The notes under the pieces: generated by a model | The model's input: the letters and a program-made list of their open reading frames with translations, nothing else | Told to the model about the DNA's origin: nothing | Database searches by the model: none | Made by a program: the position numbers and the translations under genes | Shown here: in pieces, positions 32,219 to 40,388 of the stretch | Numbering within the stretch: position 1 is the first letter of the stretch | Layout: every line of letters starts with the position of its first letter | Assembly (NCBI GenBank): GCA_965216605.1 | Contig: CBDCGG010000002.1 | Coordinates: 806,001 to 870,000, forward strand | DNA length: 64,000 nt | Direction of reading: 5' to 3' | Origin: JABAAW01 sp965216605 | GTDB lineage: Bacteria > Pseudomonadota > Alphaproteobacteria > JABAAW01

Positions 32219-32880
32219 CAGTTTTTCTCCTGTTTGTCGGGTTCAATCTCTGCTTGCTTTTGTCCTGCTTGAGTATTTTCTAGGCTCTCTGGGTTTGCCT
32301 GTTCTGCTTCGTCAAAGTCTTCGTCTTCGTCGGCACTCGCCTTGCTTCGGATGAGGTTTCGGTCGCGCACGATATCCGAGACCTTCTTGCCGCGCCGTTG
32401 CGCGATGTGCCTCGGCGAGGAGGAACGCGCTAATCCGTCGAGCGCCGCCTTGATCATATTGTGCGGGTTGGAAGAGCCGATCGACTTGGCGACGACATCC
32501 GAGACCCCCAAAGCCTCGAAGACAGCACGCACAGGTCCGCCCGCGATGATGCCTGTGCCAGGAGGCGCGCTGCGCATCAACACGATTCCTCTACCGAACT
32601 TTCCCAAGATGTCGTGATGCAAAGTGCGTCCCTCGCGCAGAGGAATCCGCAGCAGCTTTTTGCGCGCGTGCGCCGACGCTTTGCGAATCGCCTCAGGCAC
32701 CTCGCGCGCTTTGTTCGAGCCAATGCCGACGCGCCCCTGCCCGTCGCCGACCACGACCAGCGCGGCAAAGCCGAAACGTCGCCCCCCCTTGACAACCTTG
32801 GCGACGCGATTGATCGAAACTAGTTTTTCGATCAGGTCGTTCTCTTCGCCCTTGTTCTTGCTTTCTCGGTTGTAGCTCAT
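32218..32880 (-). CDS. rpsE: Ribosomal protein S5
   Basis: 220 residues. LVSINRVAKVVKGGRRFGFA, VVVGDGQGRVGIGSNKAREVP, PPGTGIIAGGPVRAVFEALG and SSNPHNMIKAALDGL are intact. S5 helps decoding accuracy and binds the 16S 5' domain and body. The C-terminal 45 residues (SKASADEDEDFDEAEQANP onward) form an acidic/Gln tail absent from most S5 proteins. It sits between rplR and rpmD. Confidence 0.96.
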   Translation of the reverse strand: MSYNRESKNKGEENDLIEKLVSINRVAKVVKGGRRFGFAALVVVGDGQGRVGIGSNKAREVPEAIRKASAHARKKLLRIPLREGRTLHHDILGKFGRGIVLMRSAPPGTGIIAGGPVRAVFEALGVSDVVAKSIGSSNPHNMIKAALDGLARSSSPRHIAQRRGKKVSDIVRDRNLIRSKASADEDEDFDEAEQANPESLENTQAGQKQAEIEPDKQEKN

Positions 32881-32888
32881 CGTTGAGT

Positions 32889-32922
32889 GTGTCCTTGTTC
32901 TTGTCGTTGTTCTTGTCGTTGC
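32889..32922. repeat. 12-bp direct repeat between rplR and rpsE
   Basis: CTTGTTCTTGTCGTT appears twice in register (TTGTTCTTGTCG units) in the 42-base spacer. On the mRNA it reads as A/C/G-rich sequence leading into rpsE. Confidence 0.6.
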
Positions 32923-33312
32923 CTAGAACAGCAGTCCCTTGTCGCGCGCCCCTTCTGCCAGCGCGCGCACTCTGCCGTGATACTGGTAGCCGCCGCAATC
33001 GAAGGCGACACGCTCGACCTTGAGCTTCAAGGCACGCTCGGCAAGAACCTCGCCGACGCGGCGCGCGATGGCACAGCCGCCGCTCTCGCTCGCCTTGTCA
33101 CTTTTCTTGCCTGCGTCTTTCCCGCCAATCTCTTTTTCCAAGCTCGTCGCCGAAACAAGCGTCCCGTGCTTGCCATCGTCGATGATATGCGCGTAGATTT
33201 GGCGTTGCGAACGAAACACCGAAAGGCGCAAACGCCCCTCTGCGCAAACGGCGCGCAGCCGCCGTCGCTTACGTTGTTGCCTGCGCACAAAAGCCTGGCG
33301 TGTTGTGCTCAC
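32923..33312 (-). CDS. rplR: Ribosomal protein L18
   Basis: 129 residues. RRQQRKRRRLRAV, RLRLSVFRSQRQIYAHIIDD and RVAFDCGGYQYHGRVRALAEGARDKGL match L18, a 5S rRNA-binding protein. The start is a GTG overlapping the rplF stop by four bases (GTGA). A Lys/Asp insert (GGKDAGKKSDKASES) near residue 65 makes it a little longer than the usual 117-120. Confidence 0.95.
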   Translation of the reverse strand: MSTTRQAFVRRQQRKRRRLRAVCAEGRLRLSVFRSQRQIYAHIIDDGKHGTLVSATSLEKEIGGKDAGKKSDKASESGGCAIARRVGEVLAERALKLKVERVAFDCGGYQYHGRVRALAEGARDKGLLF

Positions 33313-33854
33313 TTCTTCTTCCCTTCCTTGCGATAGACGAACGCGCCGCTGTAGCGCACGCCCTTGCCTTTGTACGGCTCGACGGGACGGAACGCGCGGA
33401 TGCGCGCCGCCACTTCTCCGACGTGCTGTTTGTCGTGTCCCTCGACGGTGATGGTGCGCTCTGCCCCGACCGAGATCGCCATCCCCTCAGGGATAGGAAA
33501 GAGAATGTCGTGGCTGTATCCCAACGAGAGTTTCAAGGTCTTGCCCTCGACATGCGCACGATAGCCGACGCCATCGAAGGAGAGTTGTTTTTTGAAGCCT
33601 TGCGACACACCTACGACGGCTTGTTCGATGTTCTGTCGCACGGTGCCCCACATTTCGCGGCAACGTTTCGCATCGCCACGGGAGTGCTTCTTCGGCATGA
33701 CGCTGATGCCTTCCTCAAGGTGGCGCGTTTCCAGCAAAGGCGACAGCGCGACCGAAAGGCTACCGCGCGTGCCGCGTGCGGTCAGCGTGGAGCCAAGCAA
33801 CGTCACCTCGACACCTTGCGGCACGGGGACGATTTTTTTTCCGACTCGCGACAT
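33309..33854 (-). CDS. rplF: Ribosomal protein L6
   Basis: 181 residues. MSRVGKKIVPVPQGVEVTL is the invariant N-terminus; GVSQGFKKQLSFDGVGYRAHVEG, LGYSHDILFPIPEGM and RAFRPVEPYKGKGVRYSGAFV complete the two L6 domains. It lies near the sarcin-ricin loop. The ATG at 33854 lies inside the end of an upstream open frame. It overlaps rplR by four bases. Confidence 0.97.
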   Translation of the reverse strand: MSRVGKKIVPVPQGVEVTLLGSTLTARGTRGSLSVALSPLLETRHLEEGISVMPKKHSRGDAKRCREMWGTVRQNIEQAVVGVSQGFKKQLSFDGVGYRAHVEGKTLKLSLGYSHDILFPIPEGMAISVGAERTITVEGHDKQHVGEVAARIRAFRPVEPYKGKGVRYSGAFVYRKEGKKK

Positions 33855-33868
33855 GTAACCCTGTTCCG

Positions 33869-34285
33869 CTAGAAGATTTGACACAAAACTTCGCCGCCGA
33901 CATTCTTACGTCGCGCTTCCGCGTCCGAAAGCATTCCCTGCGCCGTAGATAGAATCGCTATGCCGAGATTGTTGTAAAAGCGAGGAATCGCGGTCGCCTT
34001 GGCATAGATGCGTCGCCCAGGTTTCGAGACGCGACGAATCTCGCTGATAGCCGGAACGCTAGCAGCATACTTCAAGGTGATCTCCAGCGTTGGCTTGTTC
34101 TCCAGCCTGCTAGCTTGTTTGTTATGCGGTAGCAGGCGATAGTTTTCGATGTAGCCCTCGCGTTTGCACACCTCCAACAGCGCGCTCTTCAAGCGCGAGG
34201 CAGGAGCGCACACCGTAGCCTTGCCCGCCGCTTGCGCGTTGCGGATGCGTGTTAATAGGTCGCCTATCGGATCGGTCATCGACAT
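33869..34285 (-). CDS. rpsH: Ribosomal protein S8
   Basis: 138 residues. MTDPIGDLLTRIRNAQAAGK, SALLEVCKREGYIENYRL, RRVSKPGRRIYAKATAIPRFYNNLGIAILST in pieces, ending GGEVLCQIF. S8 binds the central domain of 16S rRNA and can repress spc translation in other bacteria. The ATG at 34285 has GGAG 7 bases upstream; the ATG six bases later is an alternative. Confidence 0.96.
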   Translation of the reverse strand: MSMTDPIGDLLTRIRNAQAAGKATVCAPASRLKSALLEVCKREGYIENYRLLPHNKQASRLENKPTLEITLKYAASVPAISEIRRVSKPGRRIYAKATAIPRFYNNLGIAILSTAQGMLSDAEARRKNVGGEVLCQIF

Positions 34286-34301
34286 GAGAACGCTCCTTCT
34301 T

Positions 34302-34607
34302 CTACCAGCTTGCCTTCGTGACGCCGGGCAGCATGCCCTTCGATGCGAGCTCGCGCATAATAATCCGCGACGCCTGAAAGCGACGATAGTAAGAGCGCAC
34401 GCGCCCCGTCGCCAAACAGCGATTGCAATAGCGCGTCTTGCTGGAGTCGCGCGGCAGAGAGGCAAGACGCACCTGCGCTTCGAACCTCTCGTCGGGAGCG
34501 AGGGTTTTGTCGCGAATCTTCTGGCGCAGCGTCGCGCGCTTGGTTGCAAACGCGGCGATCTTGCGTTCGACCGCCTTGTTGCGTTCTATCGTTCCTTTTC
34601 GTGCCAT
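34302..34607 (-). CDS. rpsN: Ribosomal protein S14 (zinc-free form)
   Basis: 101 residues. RNKAVERKIAAFATKRATLRQKI, LPRDSSKTRYCNRCLATGRVRSYYRRFQASRIIMREL in sections, ending LPGVTKASW. It is the 101-residue type lacking the CxxC-x12-CxxC zinc ligands, although YCNRC remains. It sits between rplE and rpsH, as in alphaproteobacteria. Confidence 0.97.
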   Translation of the reverse strand: MARKGTIERNKAVERKIAAFATKRATLRQKIRDKTLAPDERFEAQVRLASLPRDSSKTRYCNRCLATGRVRSYYRRFQASRIIMRELASKGMLPGVTKASW

Positions 34608-34673
34608 AGTAGAAAATCCTTAGTAAAGTGTTTCTTGTTCATCCTAGCAAAGTTTGCAACAAAAGATGCGTGT

Positions 34674-35267
34674 TCATGAGCGTTCTGCGACAAAAGGAAA
34701 ATTGAAGCCCTCCAACAGAGCCAAGGCTTCTGCGTGGGTGTTGGCGGTTGTGCAGACGACGATATCAAGCCCTCGAATTTTGTCGATCTTGTCGTAGTTG
34801 ATTTCGGGGAAGACGATCTGCTCGTGGATGCCGAGCGCGTAGTTGCCTTTGCTGTCGAAGGATTTGCGCGAGAGCCCTCGAAAATCTTTGACGCGCGGTA
34901 GAGCGATCGTCGTCAATCGATCGACGAACTCGTACATGCGCGCTCGGCGCAAGGTGACACGGCAGCCGATTCCCTGTCCTTTGCGCAGCTTGAAGCCTGC
35001 GATCGCGTTGCGCGCGCGCGTGATGGCGGGGCGTTGTCCTGCGATCAGGGTGAGATCTTCGATGGCTTTCTCCAAGTTCTTGCGATCGGAAGCCGCTTCC
35101 CCGATGCCCATGTTCAGACACACCTTGTCCAAACGCGGCACTTCCATGATGTTGCGATAGGCGAATTTCTCCTTGAGCTGCAGACGCAACACCTCGTCGT
35201 AGTGCAGACGCAGGCGAGGCAGATCAGAAGAGGGAGAAGAGGGAGAAGAGGGTGGTGTTTCGGACAT
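34674..35267 (-). CDS. rplE: Ribosomal protein L5
   Basis: 197 residues. LQLKEKFAYRNIMEVPRLDKVCLNMG, LTLIAGQRPAITRARNAIAGFKLRKGQGIG and YALGIHEQIVFPEINYDKIDKIRG are canonical. L5 binds 5S rRNA. The first 15 residues are Ser/Pro-rich (SETPPSSPSSPSSDLP), from a GAGGGAGAA-type repeat at 35229-35252. The ATG at 35267 is the last one before the homology. Confidence 0.96.
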   Translation of the reverse strand: MSETPPSSPSSPSSDLPRLRLHYDEVLRLQLKEKFAYRNIMEVPRLDKVCLNMGIGEAASDRKNLEKAIEDLTLIAGQRPAITRARNAIAGFKLRKGQGIGCRVTLRRARMYEFVDRLTTIALPRVKDFRGLSRKSFDSKGNYALGIHEQIVFPEINYDKIDKIRGLDIVVCTTANTHAEALALLEGFNFPFVAERS

Positions 35268-35274
35268 TGTTGCC

Positions 35275-35601
35275 TCAACTGCGTTTGGGCTCAACGATCG
35301 TTTGTCCCGATCGTTTGGCGTAGCGAACTTTTTTCCCATCCTCGATACGAAATCCTACGCGCGCCGGCTTGCCGTCCTTCGGATCGAGCGTCATAAGAAT
35401 ACAGAGCGGCACCGGCAGCTCTTTTTCGATGATGCCTCCATCCGTCTCGCGCGTTGCCTTCGTGTGGCGTTTCACGCGATTGACCCCTGCCACGATCGCG
35501 CGCGCACGGTCGGGAAAGACCCTGAGAACTTCGCCCTCAACGCCCTTGCTGCGTCCGGAACGAACGAAGACTTTGTCACCTTTGCGAATCTTGGATGCCA
35601 T
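35275..35601 (-). CDS. rplX: Ribosomal protein L24
   Basis: 108 residues. KIRKGDKVFVRSGRSKGVEGEVLRV is the KOW motif; NRVKRHTKATRETDGGIIEKELPV follows. L24 starts assembly of the large subunit near the exit tunnel. rplE starts 7 bases after its stop. The longer open frame upstream is rplN read in another frame. Confidence 0.95.
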   Translation of the reverse strand: MASKIRKGDKVFVRSGRSKGVEGEVLRVFPDRARAIVAGVNRVKRHTKATRETDGGIIEKELPVPLCILMTLDPKDGKPARVGFRIEDGKKVRYAKRSGQTIVEPKRS

Positions 35602-35615
35602 TTTTAATTTAAACC

Positions 35616-35984
35616 TTAAATGACTTCGGGCGCGAGCGAGACGATCTTCATATAACGCTTCGCACGCAACTCGCGCACGACAGGTCCGAAGATGCGCGTT
35701 CCGATCGGCTCGCCCGTTTTGCTCACCAAGACGGCAGCATTGCGGTCGAAGCGAATCGCCGAGCCGTCGCGGCGCTGAACAGGATAGGCAGTGCGCACGA
35801 TCACCGCGCGCAAAACATCGCCCTTCTTCACACGCGCCCGCGGCAAGGCGTCCTTGACCGCGACCACGATGATATCGCCGACGCTCGCCGTCCGCCGTTT
35901 CGAGCCTCCCAGCACCTTGATGCATTGTACCCGCCGCGCGCCGGAGTTGTCCGCGACGCTCAAGTGGCTTTGCATTTGAATCAC
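35616..35984 (-). CDS. rplN: Ribosomal protein L14
   Basis: 122 residues, exactly the canonical length. IQMQSHLSVADNSGARRVQCIKVLGGSKRR in two halves, then ELRAKRYMKIVSLAPEVI. The GTG at 35984 overlaps the rpsQ stop by four bases (GTGA); an ATG three codons later would truncate the conserved start. L14 sits at the subunit interface. Confidence 0.96.
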   Translation of the reverse strand: MIQMQSHLSVADNSGARRVQCIKVLGGSKRRTASVGDIIVVAVKDALPRARVKKGDVLRAVIVRTAYPVQRRDGSAIRFDRNAAVLVSKTGEPIGTRIFGPVVRELRAKRYMKIVSLAPEVI

Positions 35985-36223
35985 GAGCCGCTCCCCTCGT
36001 CGAGAACTTCCCAACACTTGCGTTTCGACAAGGGACGGCATTCGCGAATCCGCACGACATCGCCTACGGAAACGCGGTTGAGCTCGTCGTGCGCCATGAA
36101 CTTCTTGGAGCGGCGCACAACCTTCTTGTACAGAGGATTTCTCACGCGACGCTCGACAAGCACCGTCACCGTCTTGTCGTTGCTGTTCGCGACGACCTCT
36201 CCTTGTAAAATACGCTTCGGCAT
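35981..36223 (-). CDS. rpsQ: Ribosomal protein S17
   Basis: 80 residues. MPKRILQGEVVANSNDKTV, VERRVRNPLYKKVVRRSKKF and DVVRIRECRPLSKRKCWEV are the S17 OB-fold signatures. It binds the 5' domain of 16S rRNA. It overlaps rplN by four bases and lies 5 bases after rpmC. Confidence 0.96.
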   Translation of the reverse strand: MPKRILQGEVVANSNDKTVTVLVERRVRNPLYKKVVRRSKKFMAHDELNRVSVGDVVRIRECRPLSKRKCWEVLDEGSGS

Positions 36224-36228
36224 ACTAG

Positions 36229-36504
36229 TCAGTCCTTTTTATTCTCTAGTTTCGGCTCAAGTTTCGTTTTTTGCTTTTCTTCCAGATCGCGTTGAGCGAG
36301 CAATGTTTTGATGCGTGCGATCTGTCTACGCGCGACGCGCACGGCGTGCGATGCCTCCAATTGTCCCTGCGCCTGTCGGAAGCGCAGGTTGAACCCCTCG
36401 CGTCTGAGCGCGATCAGTTGCTCCTTCAGCTCTGAGGCAGTCTTGCGCTTGAGCGCGTCGAACAGCCTGTTGACGCTTTGCGTTTCTTTGGTCTTTGCCA
36501 TCAT
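36229..36504 (-). CDS. rpmC: Ribosomal protein L29
   Basis: 91 residues. ELKEQLIALRREGFNLRFRQAQGQLEASHAVRVARRQIARIKTLL in two helices is the L29 hairpin. The N-terminal 20 residues and the Lys/Glu tail (EEKQKTKLEPKLENKKD) are longer than usual. Start at the first of two adjacent ATGs (36504), after a GGGGTGAG site formed by the rplP end. Confidence 0.93.
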   Translation of the reverse strand: MMAKTKETQSVNRLFDALKRKTASELKEQLIALRREGFNLRFRQAQGQLEASHAVRVARRQIARIKTLLAQRDLEEKQKTKLEPKLENKKD

Positions 36505-36511
36505 TTTTTTC

Positions 36512-36940
36512 TCACCCCTTGTTCCCTTCGAGCGTAAGTCTGGAGACAACCTTTGTGTCGACAGGCAACTTCGCCGCCGCAAGTTTCAAGGCTTGGTCTG
36601 CCAGCGTATCGGCGACGCCCTCCATTTCGAACATGATGCGTCCAGGATTGACACGGCACGCCCAAAATTCGGGCGAACCCTTGCCCTTGCCCATGCGCAC
36701 TTCGATGGGTTTCTTCGAGACGGGAATGTCCGGAAAAATACGAATCCATATCTTGCCTTGCCTGCGGATGTGCCGCACGATCGCACGCCGTGCCGCCTCG
36801 ATCTGACGCGAGGTGATACGCGCGCTCGTCAGCGCCTTCAAGCCGTGCGAGCCGAAGTTCAAACGGCTGCCCCCCTTCGTAACGCCGCGCACTCTGCCTT
36901 TGTGCACCTTCCGATGTTTCGGTTTTTTCGGGATAAGCAT
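36512..36940 (-). CDS. rplP: Ribosomal protein L16
   Basis: 142 residues. MLIPKKPKHRKVHKGRVRG, ALTSARITSRQIEAARRAI, KIWIRIFPDIPVSKKPIEVRMGKGKGSPEFW in parts, and GRIMFEMEGV are intact. L16 organises the A-site region of the large subunit. Standard position between rpsC and rpmC. Confidence 0.97.
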   Translation of the reverse strand: MLIPKKPKHRKVHKGRVRGVTKGGSRLNFGSHGLKALTSARITSRQIEAARRAIVRHIRRQGKIWIRIFPDIPVSKKPIEVRMGKGKGSPEFWACRVNPGRIMFEMEGVADTLADQALKLAAAKLPVDTKVVSRLTLEGNKG

Positions 36941-36964
36941 CGATCAATCTCCAGCTCTTGTCGT

Positions 36965-37642
36965 TTATGCCAAGTTCTCGTTGCCACGTGCCTTCGCGCG
37001 TGCCGTCGGATCGTAGTTCATGATCTCGCCCTTGAATATCCAAACCTTGACACCGCAAACGCCGTAGGTAGTCATCGCGCTCGCTGTGCCGTAGTCGATG
37101 TCGGCGCGCAGCGTATGCAACGGAACGCGACCCTCACGATACCACTCCATGCGCGCGATCTCCGCTCCCCCCAGCCTTCCCGCGCAATTGATGCGAATAC
37201 CTAATGCACCCATGCGCAGGCTGTTCTGCACAGCGCGTTTCATCGCACGACGAAAGGCGATACGACGCTCCAACTGCTGCGCCACCGTCTCGGCGACGAG
37301 TTTTGCGTCCAGCTCGGGTTTGCGAATCTCTTGAATGTTCAGCGAGATTTCCATCCCCGTCGTTTTCTTCAGATCTTCGCGCAGCTTCTCGATGTCTGCA
37401 CCGCGCTTGCCGATGATCACACCAGGGCGTGCCGAGAAAATCGTCACCGAGGGGTTCTTCGCTGCTCGCTCGACCAAAATCCGCGAGATCGATGCTCCCT
37501 TCAAGGTGGCATAAAGATGCTTACGCAACGCCAAGTCCTCGTGCAGCAGCTTGCCGTAATCCTTGCTGTCCGCATACCAGCGCGAATCCCAGCTGCGATT
37601 GATACCGACGCGAAAGCCGATCGGGTTTACTTTCTGTCCCAT
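36965..37642 (-). CDS. rpsC: Ribosomal protein S3
   Basis: 225 residues. MGQKVNPIGFRVGINRSWDS, the KH domain with RPGVIIGKRGADIEKLREDL, and AGRLGGAEIARMEWYREGRVP with LRADIDYGTASAMTTYG. S3 forms part of the mRNA entry channel. The ATG at 37642 shares one base with the rplV stop (TAATG). Confidence 0.97.
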   Translation of the reverse strand: MGQKVNPIGFRVGINRSWDSRWYADSKDYGKLLHEDLALRKHLYATLKGASISRILVERAAKNPSVTIFSARPGVIIGKRGADIEKLREDLKKTTGMEISLNIQEIRKPELDAKLVAETVAQQLERRIAFRRAMKRAVQNSLRMGALGIRINCAGRLGGAEIARMEWYREGRVPLHTLRADIDYGTASAMTTYGVCGVKVWIFKGEIMNYDPTARAKARGNENLA

Positions 37643-38253
37643 TAGCCTTCCTCGCGCTCTTCGACGACGATCGTCATCGCGCTGAAGTCCTTGATGATCG
37701 GCGCAGCTCTTCCTCGCGCTCGCGGACGAAAACGCCGCATCCGCCGAGCCTTCCCCACCCAAGCCTCTTTCACAACTAGACGATCGATATCCAACTGCTT
37801 GTTGTTCTCCGCATTCGCAACGACCGAGCGTAAAAGCTTGCTCACCTCCAGCGCGATGCGCTGCTTCGAAAAGCGTAACTCTTGCAAGGCGCGATCGACA
37901 GGCTTCAGGCGAATCGTACGCGCGACATCGTTCAACTTCCGCGCGCTGATGCGCAACATACCCGCCTTGCCTCTGCTCTCGCGATCGCCGCGCCCGTAGC
38001 GCAACGCCTCGACGCTCGCCTTGTCCTTGTTGCGCGGAGTTTTGCTCGCGCTTGCACTCTTGCTCGCGCTTGCACTCTTGCTCGCGCTTGCACTCTTGCT
38101 CGCGCTTACGCTCTTGCTCGCGCTTGCGCTCTTGCTCGCGCTTGCGCTTGCGCTCTTGCTCGCGCTTGCGCTTGCGCTCTTGCTCGCGCTTGCGCTCTTG
38201 CTCGCACCCGCAGCCTTTTTAGACTTTGCGGCGGATTGCTTTTCCTCTGCCAT
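37642..38253 (-). CDS. rplV: Ribosomal protein L22 with Ser-Ala-Lys repeat N-terminus
   Basis: 203 residues against about 110-130 in relatives. The core starts near residue 95 (MLRISARKLNDVARTIRLKP) and includes KLLRSVVANAENNKQLDIDRLVVKEA in two parts, the tunnel hairpin AWVGKARRMRRFRPRARGRA and the end DFSAMTIVVEE. Residues 18-71 are eight repeats of SASASK or SASASASK, plus a Lys-rich lead-in. L22 lines the nascent-peptide exit tunnel; its N-terminus is on the outer face. The only start upstream of the core that fits the operon is the ATG at 38253, so the repeat is translated unless an internal start is used; no in-frame ATG precedes residue 94. Confidence 0.94.
   Translation of the reverse strand: MAEEKQSAAKSKKAAGASKSASASKSASASASKSASASASKSASASKSVSASKSASASKSASASKSASASKTPRNKDKASVEALRYGRGDRESRGKAGMLRISARKLNDVARTIRLKPVDRALQELRFSKQRIALEVSKLLRSVVANAENNKQLDIDRLVVKEAWVGKARRMRRFRPRARGRAAPIIKDFSAMTIVVEEREEG
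38041..38202. repeat. 18/24-bp tandem repeat in rplV
   Basis: Eight units: six of 18 bp (SASASK) and two of 24 bp (SASASASK), one with a Val substitution. The plus strand reads GCTCGCGCTTGCACTCTT-like units. Most third-position changes (GCA/GCG/ACG) are shared by neighbouring units, which points to recent expansion. Confidence 0.95.
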
Positions 38254-38279
38254 CGCTTGCTCTCCTCTGCTCTTCTCGT

Positions 38280-38558
38280 TCAGGCGCGTTTCGCCTTCTT
38301 GTCGCCCGAATGGGCGAAGAAGGTACGGGTTGGGGCGAATTCGCCGAACTTGTGTCCGATCATGTCTTCGGAGACGAAGACAGGCACAAACTTTCGACCG
38401 TTATGCACGGCGAAGTTCAACCCGACAAACTGCGGTAGAATCGTCGAGCGTCGTGACCATGTTTTGATCGGATCCTTGCGTCCCGATTCGCGCACCTTCG
38501 CCGCCTTGGTGAGCAGGTAGCCGTCGACAAAAGGACCTTTCCATACAGAGCGTGACAT
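38280..38558 (-). CDS. rpsS: Ribosomal protein S19
   Basis: 92 residues. MSRSVWKGPFVDGYLLTKAA, IKTWSRRSTILPQFVGLNFAVHNGRKFVPV in parts, and MIGHKFGEFAPTRTFFAHSG are canonical. S19 contacts the 16S 3' major domain and S13. Between rplB and rplV. Confidence 0.97.
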   Translation of the reverse strand: MSRSVWKGPFVDGYLLTKAAKVRESGRKDPIKTWSRRSTILPQFVGLNFAVHNGRKFVPVFVSEDMIGHKFGEFAPTRTFFAHSGDKKAKRA

Positions 38559-38579
38559 AGCAAGAACTTCTCCTGTTTG

Positions 38580-39410
38580 TTAGCGTTTTTTTCCGCGCGC
38601 GCGGATGATGAGTCGGCTCGACGCAGATTTTTTGCGCGTCTTCAAGCCTTTCGTTTGTTTGCCCCAAGGCGAGACGGGATGTCTGCCTCCGGCTGTTTTT
38701 CCCTCGCCGCCGCCGTGCGGATGGTCGATGGGGTTCATGGCAACGCCGCGCACGGTCGGACGTACGCCGAGCCACCTCTTTCTTCCTGCCTTGCCGAGTT
38801 TCTTGTTTTTGTTGTCGGGGTTGGAAAGCGTTCCGATCGTCGCCTTGCACGCTCCGGGCACCATGCGGATTTCGCCGCTTTTCAAGCGCACCTGCGCATA
38901 GCCCTTGTCGCGTCCGACGATTTGCGCGAATCCCCCTGCGGCGCGCACCATCTGTCCGCCTCTACCTTCCTGCAGCTCGATGTTATGCACCAGCGTGCCG
39001 ACGGGCAACGAAGAAAGTGGTGCGGCGTTGCCCGGCTTCACATCCACCGTCTCGGCAGAAACGACATAGTCGCCCGCCGCCAGTTTTTGCGGCGCAAGAA
39101 TATAAGCATGCTCGCCGTCCTCGTATTTCACCAGCGCGATGAAACAGCTACGGTTCGGATCGTACTCCAAACGCAACACTTCTCCCTTTGCGTCGATCTT
39201 CTTGCGTTTGAAGTCGATCGTGCGATAGCTCTGCTTGTGTCCGCCGCCGATGTGGCGCGTCGTGATGCGTCCGCGATTGTTGCGTCCGCCCGTCTTGGGC
39301 TTGCCCTTCGTCAGAGCCTTGAAGGGCTTACCGCGATGCAACCCCTCGCGCACCACCGAGACCAACGCGCGGCGACCAGGAGAGGTAGGTTTGGCAGACT
39401 TCAACGGCAT
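38580..39410 (-). CDS. rplB: Ribosomal protein L2
   Basis: 276 residues, the usual length. TGGRNNRGRITTRHIGGGHKQ, VEYDPNRS-type LEYDPNRSCFIALVKYEDGE and WLGVRPTVRGVAMNPIDHPHGGGEG (with the peptidyl-transferase-centre His) are present. L2 is needed for subunit joining and peptidyl transfer. GGGAG lies upstream of the ATG at 39410. Confidence 0.98.
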   Translation of the reverse strand: MPLKSAKPTSPGRRALVSVVREGLHRGKPFKALTKGKPKTGGRNNRGRITTRHIGGGHKQSYRTIDFKRKKIDAKGEVLRLEYDPNRSCFIALVKYEDGEHAYILAPQKLAAGDYVVSAETVDVKPGNAAPLSSLPVGTLVHNIELQEGRGGQMVRAAGGFAQIVGRDKGYAQVRLKSGEIRMVPGACKATIGTLSNPDNKNKKLGKAGRKRWLGVRPTVRGVAMNPIDHPHGGGEGKTAGGRHPVSPWGKQTKGLKTRKKSASSRLIIRARGKKR

Positions 39411-39423
39411 AGCAACAGACTCC

Positions 39424-39750
39424 CTACTTCGTCACAGAGCCGATATCGATGCTTTCGCCCTTTGCCAGGCGTACAAAGGCTTTTTTCGTCTCTTTGCGCC
39501 TGCCGATCCTGCCGCGAAAGCGTTTCTGCTTGCCCTGCAAGCGCGATGTTGTCACTTTGTCGACCTTCACTTTGAAAATTTTCTCGACCGCCGAGAGGAT
39601 TTCAGGCTTCGTTGCGTCTAATGAGACATTAAAGGTCACCTCGTTGCGTTCCGCTCCGAAGGTTGCCTTCTCGCTGATGACGGGCTTTTGCAACAGCGCG
39701 AGCGCACGCGAGATGGAAACATCCGTTTTTTTGAAATACCGCCAGCTCAC
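39424..39750 (-). CDS. rplW: Ribosomal protein L23
   Basis: 108 residues. ALLQKPVISEKATFGAERNEVTFNV, ATKPEILSAVEKIFKVKVDKV and KRFRGRIGRRKETKKAFVRL match L23, which docks SRP and trigger factor at the tunnel exit. The GTG at 39750 overlaps the rplD stop by four bases (GTGA); there is no ATG before the homology. Confidence 0.95.
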   Translation of the reverse strand: MSWRYFKKTDVSISRALALLQKPVISEKATFGAERNEVTFNVSLDATKPEILSAVEKIFKVKVDKVTTSRLQGKQKRFRGRIGRRKETKKAFVRLAKGESIDIGSVTK

Positions 39751-40388
39751 GACAACACCTCTCCCCCTGTGCCTCGCCGCACAACCTCTGCGAGCGTGCT
39801 TTTTCCCAGCAGCAGCGAGTCGTACTTGACGATGTCGTAGATATTCAACCCCTGCTGCGCCACCAGCAAAAGATGCGGCAGATTGCGCGCCGCCAGCTGA
39901 AAGTTGCGGTCGGGCGTTTCTCCCAACACGATCATGGCATTCTGCAACGCCTGCCAGTTCTTGCGCTTTTGTTGCAACAACGCGGTCTTCGGTGCCTCCA
40001 GCGTCTCTTGCTCGATCACGAAGAGTTTTCCCTCCCGCTGCTTCTCGGAGAGGGCAGAGCACAACGCCGCCTGCCGTACCTTCTTCTGTAAAGAATGGGC
40101 GTGAGAGCGTGGGGTCGGGCCGAAGACAACCCCTCCGCCACGAAACTGCGACACCTTGCGCGTGCTTCTGCGCGCACTGCCCGATCCTTTCTGACGCTGA
40201 ATCTTGCGCGTACTGCCGCGAATCTCGCCGCGCGTCTTGACCTTGTGCGTTCCCGCTCGACGCTTGGCAAGCTGCCAATTCACGACGCGCGCCAGCAAAT
40301 CCTTGCGGAAGGGGGCTTTGAACACTTCGTCGTCAACCTCGACCTCGCCCGTCTTCTTACCGTCCAAAGAATGCACAGGAATCTTCAC
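39747..40388 (-). CDS. rplD: Ribosomal protein L4
   Basis: 213 residues. VVNWQLAKRRAGTHKVKTRGEIRGSTRKIQRQKGSGSARRST in sections, GGGVVFGPTPRSHAHSLQKKVRQAAL, ending with NIYDIVKYDSLLLGKSTLAEV. L4 lines the exit tunnel and in gammaproteobacteria represses the S10 operon. It overlaps rplC and rplW by four bases at its two ends. Confidence 0.97.
   Translation of the reverse strand: MKIPVHSLDGKKTGEVEVDDEVFKAPFRKDLLARVVNWQLAKRRAGTHKVKTRGEIRGSTRKIQRQKGSGSARRSTRKVSQFRGGGVVFGPTPRSHAHSLQKKVRQAALCSALSEKQREGKLFVIEQETLEAPKTALLQQKRKNWQALQNAMIVLGETPDRNFQLAARNLPHLLLVAQQGLNIYDIVKYDSLLLGKSTLAEVVRRGTGGEVLS

Noticed and set aside
33300..33872. 190-residue plus-strand frame
   Set aside because: Antisense to rplF and rplR, which are complete and in standard order.
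38021..38467. Plus-strand frame with endless LLALA repeats, looking like a multi-helix membrane protein
   Set aside because: It is the reverse complement of the rplV Ser-Ala-Lys repeat; L22 homology fixes the coding strand as minus.
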